Positions 26,111 to 34,563 of a stretch of 64,000 bases of DNA are shown here, one piece after another. The notes beneath the pieces were generated by a model that did no database searches, had not been told where the DNA came from, and saw only the letters and a list, made by a program, of their open reading frames with translations. Both the position numbers and the translations under genes were made by a program. This DNA comes from Streptomyces canus (GTDB lineage: Bacteria; Actinomycetota; Actinomycetes; Streptomycetales; Streptomycetaceae). The stretch spans positions 2,513,001 through 2,577,000 of the forward strand of contig NZ_JAUSYQ010000002.1 in the NCBI RefSeq assembly GCF_030816965.1, written 5' to 3'. Within the stretch, counting starts at the first letter, position 1; the number at the start of each line of letters is the position of its first letter.

Positions 26111-26143
26111 ACACTTGCCAAGTGTTCACGACGGGGCGATAGT
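26111..26143 (+). promoter_or_regulatory. Palindromic operator overlapping the HATPase promoter
   Basis: A perfect interrupted palindrome ACACTTG-C-CAAGTGT spans 26111-26125 and extends imperfectly to GTGA/TCAC. It covers a -35 box TTGCCA (26115-26120), which is followed at 17 bases by GATAGT (26138-26143). The predicted start near 26150 coincides with the GTG at 26151. A protein bound to the palindrome would block the promoter. The divergent WhiJ-like protein is the natural candidate. Confidence 0.6.
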
Positions 26144-26150
26144 GGCAAGC

Positions 26151-26801
26151 GTGATTCCGTCCCCGCCCTTAGGAACAGACGCTGCCGTAGGCCACCCCCC
26201 GGGTCTCGGCGCTGTCGCGGCAGAAGGGCCCGACAGGGCTGCTGCCCGGCGCCGGTTCCGTTTCGAGCTGGCCGCGCATCCGGGTTCTCCCGCGCAGGCC
26301 AGACGCCTGACGAGGGCGCGGCTGACCCATTGGGCGGTCTGCGAGGACACCTGCGACTCGGCCGCCCTGGTCGTCTCCGAGCTGGTCACCAACGCCATCG
26401 TGCACACCGCGAGCAGCCGTGTGGTCTGCGAGCTGCACGACGATGACGACCTGGTGCGGATAGCCGTACGTGACGAGGGCTGCGCGCCAGGTGAACCGCA
26501 CCCGTCCCCGCAGCGCGGCGAAGAGGAGCACGGGAGGGGACTGCTCCTCGTCGACTCCCTCTGTCACGCGTGGGGCGCCCATGAGCACGGCCCCGGTCTG
26601 CTGGTCTGGGCGGAGCTGCCGCGCAAGGCGGACGCACCCCGCGAGGACACCGGCCCGCGCAACGATCTGGGCTGGGGAGCCCGCCCCAAGCCGGTTCCCT
26701 CCGGGGGATCGGGCCAGGGGGACGAGGCCGAGGAGCATCACAGAGCGGCACCCGTGGGGGAAGCGCGCGATCACGGAGCGGGCGCGGGCGCATGGGCGTG
26801 A
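26151..26801 (+). CDS. ATP-binding protein, HATPase/anti-sigma (RsbW-like) family
   Basis: The 216-aa protein carries the GHKL ATPase core: DTCDSAALVVSELVTNAIVHTASS (N-box), VRIAVRDEGCAPGEPHP (G1) and EEEHGRGLLLVDSLCHAWGAHEHGPGLLVWAEL (G2). Such small kinases bind sigma or anti-sigma partners and commonly sit beside WhiJ-like pairs. The C-terminal 60 residues are low-complexity and polar. The GTG at 26151 fits a leaderless start predicted from the promoter; a GTG three codons earlier is the alternative. The stop overlaps the next gene by 10 bases. Confidence 0.87.
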   Translation: MIPSPPLGTDAAVGHPPGLGAVAAEGPDRAAARRRFRFELAAHPGSPAQARRLTRARLTHWAVCEDTCDSAALVVSELVTNAIVHTASSRVVCELHDDDDLVRIAVRDEGCAPGEPHPSPQRGEEEHGRGLLLVDSLCHAWGAHEHGPGLLVWAELPRKADAPREDTGPRNDLGWGARPKPVPSGGSGQGDEAEEHHRAAPVGEARDHGAGAGAWA

Positions 26802-27238
26802 GCGGCGGATCCGGCGGCCAGGTGCTGACCATGGATACGCTGGTCCGCCTCGGCCGCGGGCTGCGGGCGCCGGGGACGCCGCGCAGGCTGGCCGTTCCGG
26901 AGGGGATGACGGTGCCGCTGGGCTGCGACGCGGTCGGGGTGCCGGTGCAGTTGAGCAGAGAGCTGGTGACCCGGTTGCCGCGGGTCGGGTGTGTGTACGC
27001 CGACGACACGCACTGGTGGTGGATCGTTCCTGCCGACTCCGACTACGCGCTCGAATGGCCCAGGCCTGCCCAGTACGCCACCGGGGCGGTTGTTCCGGAC
27101 GCCCCGGTGGTGCCGTCTCTTGTCCATCGGGCTGAGGGGACGTTGCCGTACACGCCGCCGATACCGCTGTATCTGGCGTTGTGCCGGCTGACGGGGACGA
27201 CTCCTGGTTGGTCGAGGCCGGTCAGTTCTGCCGGGTAG
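26792..27238 (+). CDS. Hypothetical protein, 148 aa, cotranslated with the HATPase gene
   Basis: The 148-residue protein begins MGVSGGSGGQVLTMDTLVRLGRGLRAPG and contains VPVQLSRELVTRLPRVGCVYADDTHWWWIVPADSDYALEWP and a Pro-rich tail. The Trp-rich HWWWIVP segment is distinctive but I recognise no family. The ATG lies inside the end of the HATPase gene, overlapping it by 10 bases, so the two are probably coupled. That makes it a candidate member of the WhiJ-like cassette. No membrane helix or signal peptide is evident. Confidence 0.7.
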   Translation: MGVSGGSGGQVLTMDTLVRLGRGLRAPGTPRRLAVPEGMTVPLGCDAVGVPVQLSRELVTRLPRVGCVYADDTHWWWIVPADSDYALEWPRPAQYATGAVVPDAPVVPSLVHRAEGTLPYTPPIPLYLALCRLTGTTPGWSRPVSSAG

Positions 27239-27270
27239 GCCGCCTTTCGGCGCGGGCCTGCGGGGCCGAC

Positions 27271-27317
27271 CGCGCCCGCGCGGCGGAGCCGCATAGTGAC
27301 GCAGCCCCGCGCCCCTT
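27271..27317 (-). repeat. Dispersed Streptomyces intergenic repeat, copy B
   Basis: Read on the minus strand this is AGGGGCGCGGGGCTGCGTCA followed by CTATGCGGCTCCGCCGCG. It matches the copy at 48326-48385 almost base for base and shares its first 15 bases with the copy at 58360-58402. It lies in the gap between the 148-aa gene and the ABC exporter gene. GC-rich arms could fold, so a role in transcription termination is possible. Confidence 0.7.
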
Positions 27318-27425
27318 CGCGGCGCGTTGTACGCCCGCGTGTTTTCTCCGCCCCCTTTTGCGCCCTCCCTCCATGCGCCCCGCCGCCGCCATAGTGGCCC
27401 CGTCCAGGATCGGGGGAGGTCTGCG

Positions 27426-29369
27426 GTGGGGAAACGGCGTGACACTGAGCAGCCCGGAGTCTCCGAGTCGGAGCGCCTGCTCTTCGGGGGGCCGCTGAGG
27501 TACGACACGGGCTGGAACTCCCACTCCGACGCGTTTCTGGAGCTGGGGTTCCGGGCCATGGTGGGGCGGCTGCCGTCGCTGTTGTCGGCGAGTCTCCGGC
27601 TGGCCTGGGAAGCGGACCGGCGGGCCGCGCGGACCGTGCTGGCCGCCGAGGTGACCCGGGGTCTCGCGCAGGCGGTGAGTCTGCTCGCGGTCAACAGTGT
27701 GCTGGGCCGGCTGATCGGCGGGGGCGCGCTGGAGGACCGGCTGCGAGGGGCTGTGCCCGCCTTGGTCACCATGGCCGCCGTGATGCTCCTCGGGGCGCTG
27801 TTGCGGGCCGCGTCGACGCATGCCACCGGACGCCTCGAGCCCAAGGTGGAGCGGGTGGCGACCGAGCGGTATCTGGAGCGGGCGGCCACCGTCGAGCTGG
27901 CCGCGATCGAGGACCACGCCTTCCACAAGCTGCTGGACACCGCGCAGTACGGCGCCACCTCGGCCCGCCGGATGATCTCGTTCGCGACGCGGGTGGTGAA
28001 CGCGATGATCTCGCTGATCGCGGCGGCGGGCGTGCTGACCGTGCTGCACCCGGCGCTGCTGCCGCTGCTGGTCACGATGACGATCCCGAGCGGCTGGGGC
28101 GCGCTGACCATCGCGCGCCGCCAGTACGAGTCCTTCCACACCTGGGTGCAGCACGTGCGGGCGGGCCGCCTGCTCGGCGCCCTGCTGATCGAGCCGGAGG
28201 CGGCGCCGGAGATCCGTGTCCACGGGGTGGGGCCGTTCCTGCTCAGGCACTACCGCGCGATGGCGGAGACGGCGGAGGCGGAGCAGGCCCGACTGGCCCG
28301 GCTCGCGGCCCGGACGGGTCTGATAGCGGCGGCCTGGACGGGCCTGGCGACGGTGGCGACGTACGCGACACTGGGCGGGCTGCTGCTGGCGGGCGCGATG
28401 GCGCTGTCGGTGGCGGGTACGGCCGTGATCGCCGTGCGCACCGGCTCGCAGAGCCTGAACACCCTGGTCATCGAGATGAACGCGCTGCACGAGGAGGCCC
28501 TGTTCGTGGGCGACCTCCAGCGGCTCTACACGGAGGCGGCCGAGCGGGCGATCCCGGAGGGTGGGGCCGCGCTGCCGGACGAGCCGCGGGAGATCCGCTT
28601 CGAGAACGTCTCCTTCTCCTACCCGGGCGACGCGACCCACCCCGCGCTCGACGACGTGACCCTCACCCTGCCGCTCGGCAAGATCGTCGCGCTGGTCGGG
28701 GAGAACGGCTCCGGCAAGACCACCCTGGTCAAGCTGCTCGCGGGGCTGTACGCCCCCGACCGGGGCCGGATCCTGTGGGACGACCTGGACGCGGCGCACG
28801 CGGACCGGCAGCTGCTCGCCGAGCGGGTCGCGATGGTCGCCCAGGACTTCAAGCGGTGGCCGTTCACCGCCCGCGTCAATGTGGCGGTGGGCCGCTCCTC
28901 GGTGCCGCTCACCGAGGAGCGGGTGTCCGGCGCGGTCGCCGAGGCCGGAGCCGGGGAGGTGCTGGCCGATCTGCCGCGCGGCCTGGACACCCTGCTGGCC
29001 CGCAACTTCAGCGGCGGGCACGAGCTGTCCGGCGGGCAGTGGCAGCGGCTCGGGATCGCCCGCGCCGCCTACCGGCGCGGGCGCATCCTGATCGTGGACG
29101 AGCCGACGGCCGCCCTGGACGCACGGGCAGAGCTGGAGGTCTTCGAGAAGATCCGCGCCCTGGCCGGCACCGGTCAGACGGTCGTCCTGATCACCCATCG
29201 GCTGGCGTCCGTACGCCACGCGGACCTGGTGCACGTCCTGGAGCAGGGCCGGCTCGTGGAGTCGGGCACGCCCGACGAGCTCCTCGCCTCCGGTGGTGTC
29301 TACGCGGAGCTGTACTCGCTCCAGGCCGAGCAGTTCACGGCAAAGGTGCCCGCCAAGGAGGCGGGCTGA
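27426..29369 (+). CDS. ABC transporter, fused membrane and ATP-binding domains (exporter type)
   Basis: The 647-aa half-transporter has an N-terminal membrane domain of about six helices (residues 60-340) and a C-terminal ATPase. The ATPase motifs are Walker A GENGSGKTT, Q-loop VAQDFKRWPFT, signature HELSGGQWQRLGIARAAYR, Walker B ILIVDEPTAALD and the H-loop ITHRLAS. It likely works as a homodimeric exporter. The substrate is not indicated. No peptidase domain and no precursor peptide gene is seen next to it, although the diverged membrane domain resembles those of peptide or RiPP exporters. GGAGG precedes the GTG by 6 bases. Confidence 0.9.
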   Translation: MGKRRDTEQPGVSESERLLFGGPLRYDTGWNSHSDAFLELGFRAMVGRLPSLLSASLRLAWEADRRAARTVLAAEVTRGLAQAVSLLAVNSVLGRLIGGGALEDRLRGAVPALVTMAAVMLLGALLRAASTHATGRLEPKVERVATERYLERAATVELAAIEDHAFHKLLDTAQYGATSARRMISFATRVVNAMISLIAAAGVLTVLHPALLPLLVTMTIPSGWGALTIARRQYESFHTWVQHVRAGRLLGALLIEPEAAPEIRVHGVGPFLLRHYRAMAETAEAEQARLARLAARTGLIAAAWTGLATVATYATLGGLLLAGAMALSVAGTAVIAVRTGSQSLNTLVIEMNALHEEALFVGDLQRLYTEAAERAIPEGGAALPDEPREIRFENVSFSYPGDATHPALDDVTLTLPLGKIVALVGENGSGKTTLVKLLAGLYAPDRGRILWDDLDAAHADRQLLAERVAMVAQDFKRWPFTARVNVAVGRSSVPLTEERVSGAVAEAGAGEVLADLPRGLDTLLARNFSGGHELSGGQWQRLGIARAAYRRGRILIVDEPTAALDARAELEVFEKIRALAGTGQTVVLITHRLASVRHADLVHVLEQGRLVESGTPDELLASGGVYAELYSLQAEQFTAKVPAKEAG

Positions 29370-29371
29370 CC

Positions 29372-29560
29372 TCACGCGACAACGTCTACCGCTGCCTCTC
29401 CACTGCGGACGATCACCAGGAACGTGTCCGACGCGAGATCCATGACGACCTCCGCCGGCAGCCCCTCAAGACGCCTCGCCTGCGCGAACTCCTCCGCCGG
29501 CCACGATCCGCGCGGCCCGCCAGCGGGAAAGCGTTCGAGCACTGTTCGCCCGTTCACCAC
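29372..29560 (-). CDS. Small hypothetical protein, 62 aa
   Basis: From the GTG at 29558-29560, with GGAGG 5 bases upstream, the frame reads VVNGRTVLERFPAGGPRGSW..., then EEFAQARRLEGLPAEVVMDLAS and SDTFLVIVRSGEAAVDVV. It converges with the ABC exporter gene and ends two bases from its stop. The composition is that of a real Streptomyces protein, with a beta-alpha-beta feel, but I do not recognise it. A longer frame upstream to 29701 passes through lower-GC sequence and lacks a ribosome site. Confidence 0.55.
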   Translation of the reverse strand: MVNGRTVLERFPAGGPRGSWPAEEFAQARRLEGLPAEVVMDLASDTFLVIVRSGEAAVDVVA

Positions 29561-29729
29561 CCTGCACCTCCAGAAAGCGTTGCACTCCCCGTAGGAGCGC
29601 TTGTAGGAGTTAACGCCTTCCAGGGCCCGAAAGCCTCGGTGAGTTGCCGTACTGAGACGTAGCCGACACAGATTCACCCCGGAGTGTGAGGGTCCCGTCA
29701 CCGTGCGACGACATCACCCACCCTCCGTG

Positions 29730-30407
29730 TCAGATCTCGTACTCTCCGTGATACCTCATGCGTACGCTGCCCGCAGGCGCCCCGAGAGCGGACGCGCGCC
29801 CCTTGGGTTCCTCCCATTCCCCCTGCCGTCCCAGTGCGGCGAGGTCGGGGAAGCTGGTGGTCGAGCCGAGTCCGTCGAGGCCGCGTTCATAGGTCGAGTA
29901 GGTGTGGAAGACCCGGTCAAGGTCGCGCAGGAAGCAACTGATGCCGGGTCGCTCGGCCGGTTCGCCGTCGATCTCCAGGGTGGCCTCGAAGTCGTGGTCG
30001 AAGTCGCCGCCGTACGACGAGTACCAGGGCACGGCCCATCCCATCCGCGCCTTGAACGGCAGGATCTTCGTATACGGCGCTCTCGACACGGCCGCGAATG
30101 TCGTCCCCCGCGCCTTGAGATGGGCCAGGTGTCCGATCTGGTCCAGGAAGGCGGAGCAGCTGCGGCAGCCCGCGTCCCATTCGGGCGCGAACATGAAGTG
30201 GTGGACGACGATTGGCCGCGCCCCTCGAAGAGGTCGAGCAGGGTGGCCTTGCCGTCACCGCCTTCGAAGACGTACTCCTCCTCGACCTCGACCGTGGGAA
30301 GCCTGCACCGCTCGGCGTTGAGGGCGTCCCGCGCGCGTGGCCGCCTTCTCCCTGACCAGCAGCTCCGCGCGCCATTCGTCCGGAGAGACGATCTCCGGAA
30401 GCGCCAT
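29730..30407 (-). pseudogene. DUF899 (thioredoxin-like) protein gene broken by two frameshifts
   Basis: From ATG 30407, after GGAGGGACCTC, the protein starts MALPEIVSPDEWRAELLVREKAATRA. It shifts frame near 30334 to DALNAER...VEEEYVFEGGDGKATLLDLFEGR, and shifts again near 30220 to HHFMFAPEWDAGCRSCSAFLDQIGHLAHL. The rest, KARMGWAVPWYSSYGGDFDHDF and onward, is intact to 29730. Together the pieces make a full-length DUF899 protein of about 226 residues. The two losses (2 bases in a CG run, 1 base in a GC run) sum to three and restore frame, so assembly error is as likely as true decay. Confidence 0.75.
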
Positions 30408-30530
30408 GAGGTCCCTCCTGTGCAACGGTCCGTTCGAGGTGGTGACCGTGGGGGGGAACTCATCGCTGTCGCGACACATTCCTGGACGGGTTTGATGGGA
30501 CGGGTCGAAGCTGTGCTGGGACGGGTTGAC

Positions 30531-31700
30531 TCAGTACGACACCTGGAGCGCGAGCAGGCCCCGGGCGCGCAGGGAGGTGCGCCACCTCGGGGTGGGCTCG
30601 GCGAGCGCGAGATCCGGGAACCGTTCCAGCAGCGCGGCCAGGGCGATCTCGGTCTCGGCACGGGCCAGCGGGGCGCCGAGGCAGTAGTGGATGCCGTGGC
30701 CGAGGGCGAGGTGGCCGGAGGCGTCGCGGGCGAGGTCCAGACGGTCGGGGTCGGGAAAGCGGTCGGGGTCGCGGTTGGCGGCGGACGGGGAGACCCAGAC
30801 CGTCTCGCCCGCGGGGACGGTGACCCCGCCAATGGTGACGTCCTCCACGGGGAAGCGGCGGATGGCCAGCAGGGCAGGGCCCTCGTAGCGGAGGAACTCC
30901 TCGACGGCCGCGGGGAGCCGGGTCGCGTCCTCGCGCAGGGCGGCGAGCTGTCCGGGGTGCTGGAACAGGGCGAGCACCGCGTTCCCGATCAGCTGCACGG
31001 TGTTCTCGTACCCGGCGAAGAGGATGAGGAAGGCCAACGACATCAGCTCGTCCTCGCTGAGCCGGTCGCCCTCGTCGCGGACGGCGATCAGATCGGAGAG
31101 CAGGTCGTCCGCGGGTGCCCGGCGCTTGTCGGTGAGGAGCCGCGTGAAGAAGCCGAGCATCGACACGACCGCCTCCTTGGCCGCTGTGGGTCCGGCCGCC
31201 GGGTCCGGCGCGACGAGGGTGTCGGTCCACACCCGGAAGTCCAGCCGGTGCTCGTCCGGAATCCCGAGCAGGTCACAGATGACCGTGATCGGGAGGGGCG
31301 CGGCGTAGGAGGCGATGAGATCGGTGGTCCCGTGGGAACCGAGCGCGTCGAGGAGCCGGTCGGCGGTGCGCCGGATCGGCCCGCGCAACTGTTCGATCCG
31401 ACGCGGGGTGAAGGCCCGCCCGACCAGCCGACGGATCCGGGTGTGGTCCGGCGGATCCATGTTGAGCAGGTTGGCGTCGAGCGCGGGCGGCAACGAGAAC
31501 CCCTTGTACGTCCCCGCCGTGGCGTACCGCTTGTCCAGCGACAACCGCGGATCGGCGAGAGCCGCCCGCACGTCGTCGTACCGCGTGACGATCCAGGCGG
31601 GCGTCCCGTCGGGCCCGGCGATCCGATGCACGGGCGCGGTGTCGCGCAGGCGCCGGTACACGTCGTAGGGGCGGTCGAGGAGGTCGTCGGCGGGGTCCAT
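30531..31700 (-). CDS. Cytochrome P450
   Basis: The 389-aa soluble bacterial P450 resembles the CYP107/CYP105 group of Streptomyces. The I-helix oxygen-binding motif is LILFAGYENTVQL, where the usual acid-threonine pair reads AGYENT. The ExxR pair is EEFLR in AAVEEFLRYEGP, and the haem loop is LALGHGIHYCLGAPLARAE with the Cys ligand. NMDPPDHTRIRRLVGRAFTPRRIEQL is the usual C-helix region. TAGGCT lies 7 bases before the ATG, suggesting a leaderless mRNA. No ferredoxin or biosynthetic cluster is adjacent, so the substrate is unknown. Confidence 0.93.
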   Translation of the reverse strand: MDPADDLLDRPYDVYRRLRDTAPVHRIAGPDGTPAWIVTRYDDVRAALADPRLSLDKRYATAGTYKGFSLPPALDANLLNMDPPDHTRIRRLVGRAFTPRRIEQLRGPIRRTADRLLDALGSHGTTDLIASYAAPLPITVICDLLGIPDEHRLDFRVWTDTLVAPDPAAGPTAAKEAVVSMLGFFTRLLTDKRRAPADDLLSDLIAVRDEGDRLSEDELMSLAFLILFAGYENTVQLIGNAVLALFQHPGQLAALREDATRLPAAVEEFLRYEGPALLAIRRFPVEDVTIGGVTVPAGETVWVSPSAANRDPDRFPDPDRLDLARDASGHLALGHGIHYCLGAPLARAETEIALAALLERFPDLALAEPTPRWRTSLRARGLLALQVSY

Positions 31701-31725
31701 GGGCGTCAGCCTAGCGGCGCGGAGA

Positions 31726-31941
31726 TCATGGGCTGCCCGACTCGGTGACCCCCTGGGCGAGTTGACCGACGACGTCCACGACTCCGTGCCCGAAGGCGGT
31801 GGGAGCGATCAGAATCCCGAAGACCAGCACGATGGCCACGGTCAGCTTCTCGTCGTTCCGACTGCGCGCATGCGTTCGCCGACGCAACCGCAGCACGATG
31901 ATCACAGCGAGCAGTACCGCGACGTCGATCGTCAGCTCCAC
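31726..31941 (-). CDS. Small membrane protein, 71 aa
   Basis: The 71-residue protein has two hydrophobic helices (LTIDVAVLLAVIIVLRL near the start and KLTVAIVLVFGILIAPTAFG in the middle) separated by a basic loop RRRTHARSRNDE. The GTG at 31939-31941 follows GGGGAGG. It lies 25 bases before the P450 gene in the same direction, but the P450 seems to have its own leaderless promoter. I do not recognise a family. Confidence 0.65.
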   Translation of the reverse strand: MELTIDVAVLLAVIIVLRLRRRTHARSRNDEKLTVAIVLVFGILIAPTAFGHGVVDVVGQLAQGVTESGSP

Positions 31942-32060
31942 TGGGCCGGTCCTCCCCGTCAGACAGGTGCGCTCCGGCTTTCATGTGTAGCGTGAAACCA
32001 TCCCTCGCAACCGCCCGGTCACCGACGGTTGGCGCCAAAACGCTTCTCTCAGGCCGGATT

Positions 32061-33411
32061 TCAGGTGTTGTAATCCTGGATCCGTTTGCCATGGCTCCGG
32101 TCCAGCAGTCCGGGCATCCGCTCCCCCAACTCCCTTACGACCGCGCCCACATCAACAGTGAGCAGCTCCCGGTCCCGCATCAGCACACGGCCGTCGACGA
32201 TCGTCGTACGCACGTCGGAGGAGCGGGCGCTGTGGACCAGGGTGGCGGCGAGGTCGTGGACGGGCTGGGTGTGCGGGCCGGTGAGGTCGACCAGGATGAT
32301 ATCGGCACGCCGGCCGGGGGCGATGCTGCCGACGACCTCACCGAGGCCGACGGCGCGGGCGCTCTGGAGGGTCGCGTGGTGCAGGGCTTGACGGGACGTC
32401 AGCCAGCGCGGGTCACCGGTCGTCGACTTCTGGATCAGCGCGGTGAGCGCCATCGACTCCCATACGTCGAGGGAGTTGTTGGAGGCGGCCCCGTCCGTGG
32501 CGAGTCCGACGGGGATTCCGATGTCGTGCAGGGCGCGCACGGGCGTGGTGGTGGGCCAGGCGAACTTGAGGTAGCCGCGGGGGGCGGTCGCGACAGCCGT
32601 ACGGCCGACGGCACTTGCGAGAATCGGCAGGTCCCTGTCGAGGATGCCGGTGCCGTGCGCGATCAGGACGTCCGTGTCGAGGATCCCGGTGCGCCGCAAC
32701 ACCTCGATGGGCGTCACACCGTGCCGGGCGAGGCTCGTCTCGGCCTGGTCGCGGTTCTCGGCGGCGTGGAGATGGACGGGGAGGCCGTGCTCCAGGGCGA
32801 GCGAGGCGGTCGCGGTGAGGTCGCTGTCGTCCACGGTGTAGGGCGCGTGCGGGGCGAGCGCCGTGGTGATGCGGCCACCGGCGCCGCCGCGGTGCCGTAG
32901 AGCGAACTCCAGGGACTTCTCCCGCCCTTGGGGCCCCTGCGAGGAGAAGTACGCCTCCCCGAGACGCGCGGATGCCGCACTCCTCGACGACCGCGGCGAC
33001 GGCGTCCATCGAGAAGTAGTGGTCGGCGAAGCAGGTGACACCGCCCCGGATCATCTCGGCGCAGGCCAGCCGTGCCCCCAACTCCACATCCTTCTCGGTG
33101 AGGTTGGACTCGATCGGCCAGACGACGTCGTTGAACCACTCCTCGGTCGGCAGATCCTCCGCGACACCGCGCAGGGCGACCATGGGCGCGTGGGTGTGGC
33201 AGTTGACGAGCCCGGGAAGGGCGATCTGCCCCCGCCCGTCGATGCGCTCCGCCGCGGGCAGTTCCTCGGCCTGCGCACTGCTGATCACCGACTCGATGAC
33301 ACCCTCCCGTACGACGATCGCGGCGTCGTGCACGAACCCGACCTGCTCATGATCGTCGTGCGCCAGCACCGTGCACGGGGTGATGATGAGACCTGCGGGG
33401 GAAGGCGTCAT
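32061..33411 (-). pseudogene. Amidohydrolase (adenosine/SAH deaminase-like) gene with one frameshift
   Basis: Two overlapping frames encode one protein of about 450 residues of the MtaD/ATZ-TRZ amidohydrolase family. The first, from ATG 33411, carries LPGLVNCHTHAPMVALRG (HxH metal ligands), EEWFNDVVWPIE and GVTCFADHYF. The second continues LGEAYFSSQGPQGR, VHLHAAENRDQAE, LIAHGTGILD and LATDGAASNNSLDVW with the remaining His and Asp ligands. The break is near 32957, where two bases seem missing from the codon before GGGGAG. All active-site residues survive across the two frames, so an assembly indel is plausible. TACGGT lies 6 bases before the ATG. Confidence 0.78.
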
Positions 33412-33549
33412 ACAGGCACCGTACGACGCGGTCCTGCCCCCCCAGTGGGTGAACGGCGCATCCCGTCGCCGCTCTGTCGCGGCGGCGCGGGCACATGCAC
33501 GCCGGCCTCACCGCACCGCCCGTCGTACGCCTTCCGGAAGGGGTCCGGC

Positions 33550-34530
33550 ATGCTCGTCGGCACCTGGAATCTAGAGAATCTGATGCTGCCGCACAGCGGC
33601 GACGGCGCTCCCAGGACCGAGGCCGAGTACGAGGCGAAAGTGGCGGCCCTCGCCTCCGTGATCACCACGCTCGACCCGGCGCTGCTGGGCGTCCAGGAGG
33701 TCGGGCAGGAGGAGACACTCGCCGATCTGGTCAAGGCGATCGGCGGGGAGTGGCACACCGCGCTCTCCCGGCACGCGGACCACAGGGGCATCCGCGTCGG
33801 CTTCCTCAGCCGTACCCCCCTGCGGATACGGCGGGACACCCATGCGTTCGCGGACGGGCTGCACCCCGTGCAGGTCAAGGACGGCAACAAGCCGGACGCG
33901 CACGAAAGGGAGACCAGCCGCGGTTTCCTCGCCGTGGAGACCGGCACCGGCGACGGGGTGCTCCAGGTGGCGGTCGCCCATCTCAAGTCGAAGCTGCTGT
34001 CGTATCCGGGCACCGGGGACCGGACCCGCTTCCAGCCGCACGACGAGGCCGAACGGGCCCGCTTCGGCGCCTACGCCCTCTACCGGCGGGCGGCCGAGGC
34101 GACGACCCTGCGCGCCCTCGCGGACTTCCTGCTCGAAGGCGCCGGGACCGAACGGGACGTGATCGTCCTCGGCGACATGAACGACGTGGTGAACGCCGCC
34201 ACCACACAGATCCTGCTCGGGCCGCCCGGCTCCGAGCTCGACAAACCGCGCGCGTTCCTCAAGTCCGACCTCGGCGATCCGTTCCGGCTGTGGGACATCG
34301 CCCCGCGCATACCCGCAGCGCGCCGCTTCTCCCGGGTCAGCTTCGGGCGCGCCGAACTGATCGACCACGTCCTGGTGAGCCACCGTCTGGCCCGCCGCAT
34401 CGTGGAGGCGGGGACAGGCCTGCCCGAGCAGCAGGAGGACGCCCTCGTCCTGCCGTCGGTGGACGAGGATCCGAAGAAACGGGTGGGGACGCCCGGGTCG
34501 GACCACGCACCGGTGTGGGTACGGGTGTAA
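33550..34530 (+). CDS. Endonuclease/exonuclease/phosphatase (EEP) family hydrolase
   Basis: The 326-aa protein has the EEP fold. GTWNLENLML opens the first strand, LLGVQEVGQEETL carries the metal-binding Glu, VLGDMNDVVNAA contains the Asp/Asn pair, and PGSDHAPVWVRV ends with the catalytic Asp-His. LQVAVAHLKSKLLSYPG is the usual His strand. Substrates across the family range from DNA to phospholipids and nucleotides, and nothing here discriminates. No signal peptide is visible. GGAAGGGG precedes the ATG. The gene is divergent from the amidohydrolase. Confidence 0.87.
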   Translation: MLVGTWNLENLMLPHSGDGAPRTEAEYEAKVAALASVITTLDPALLGVQEVGQEETLADLVKAIGGEWHTALSRHADHRGIRVGFLSRTPLRIRRDTHAFADGLHPVQVKDGNKPDAHERETSRGFLAVETGTGDGVLQVAVAHLKSKLLSYPGTGDRTRFQPHDEAERARFGAYALYRRAAEATTLRALADFLLEGAGTERDVIVLGDMNDVVNAATTQILLGPPGSELDKPRAFLKSDLGDPFRLWDIAPRIPAARRFSRVSFGRAELIDHVLVSHRLARRIVEAGTGLPEQQEDALVLPSVDEDPKKRVGTPGSDHAPVWVRV

Positions 34531-34563
34531 CTCCTCACCGGCCTTGACCGGCTCTACCCGGCC

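Noticed and set aside
24777..27238. A toxin-antitoxin or phage-defence system at the XRE/DUF397 pair
   Set aside because: The DUF5753 and DUF397 signatures with a HATPase match the developmental WhiJ-like cassette. No toxin, nuclease or abortive-infection domain is seen.
27426..29369. A RiPP or bacteriocin export cluster around the ABC exporter
   Set aside because: No peptidase domain, modification enzyme or precursor peptide is seen on either side. The 62-aa converging gene has no leader-like GG motif.
30531..31941. A natural-product cluster around the P450
   Set aside because: The neighbours are a small membrane protein, DUF899 and an amidohydrolase. No ferredoxin, polyketide, peptide or terpene synthase gene is present.
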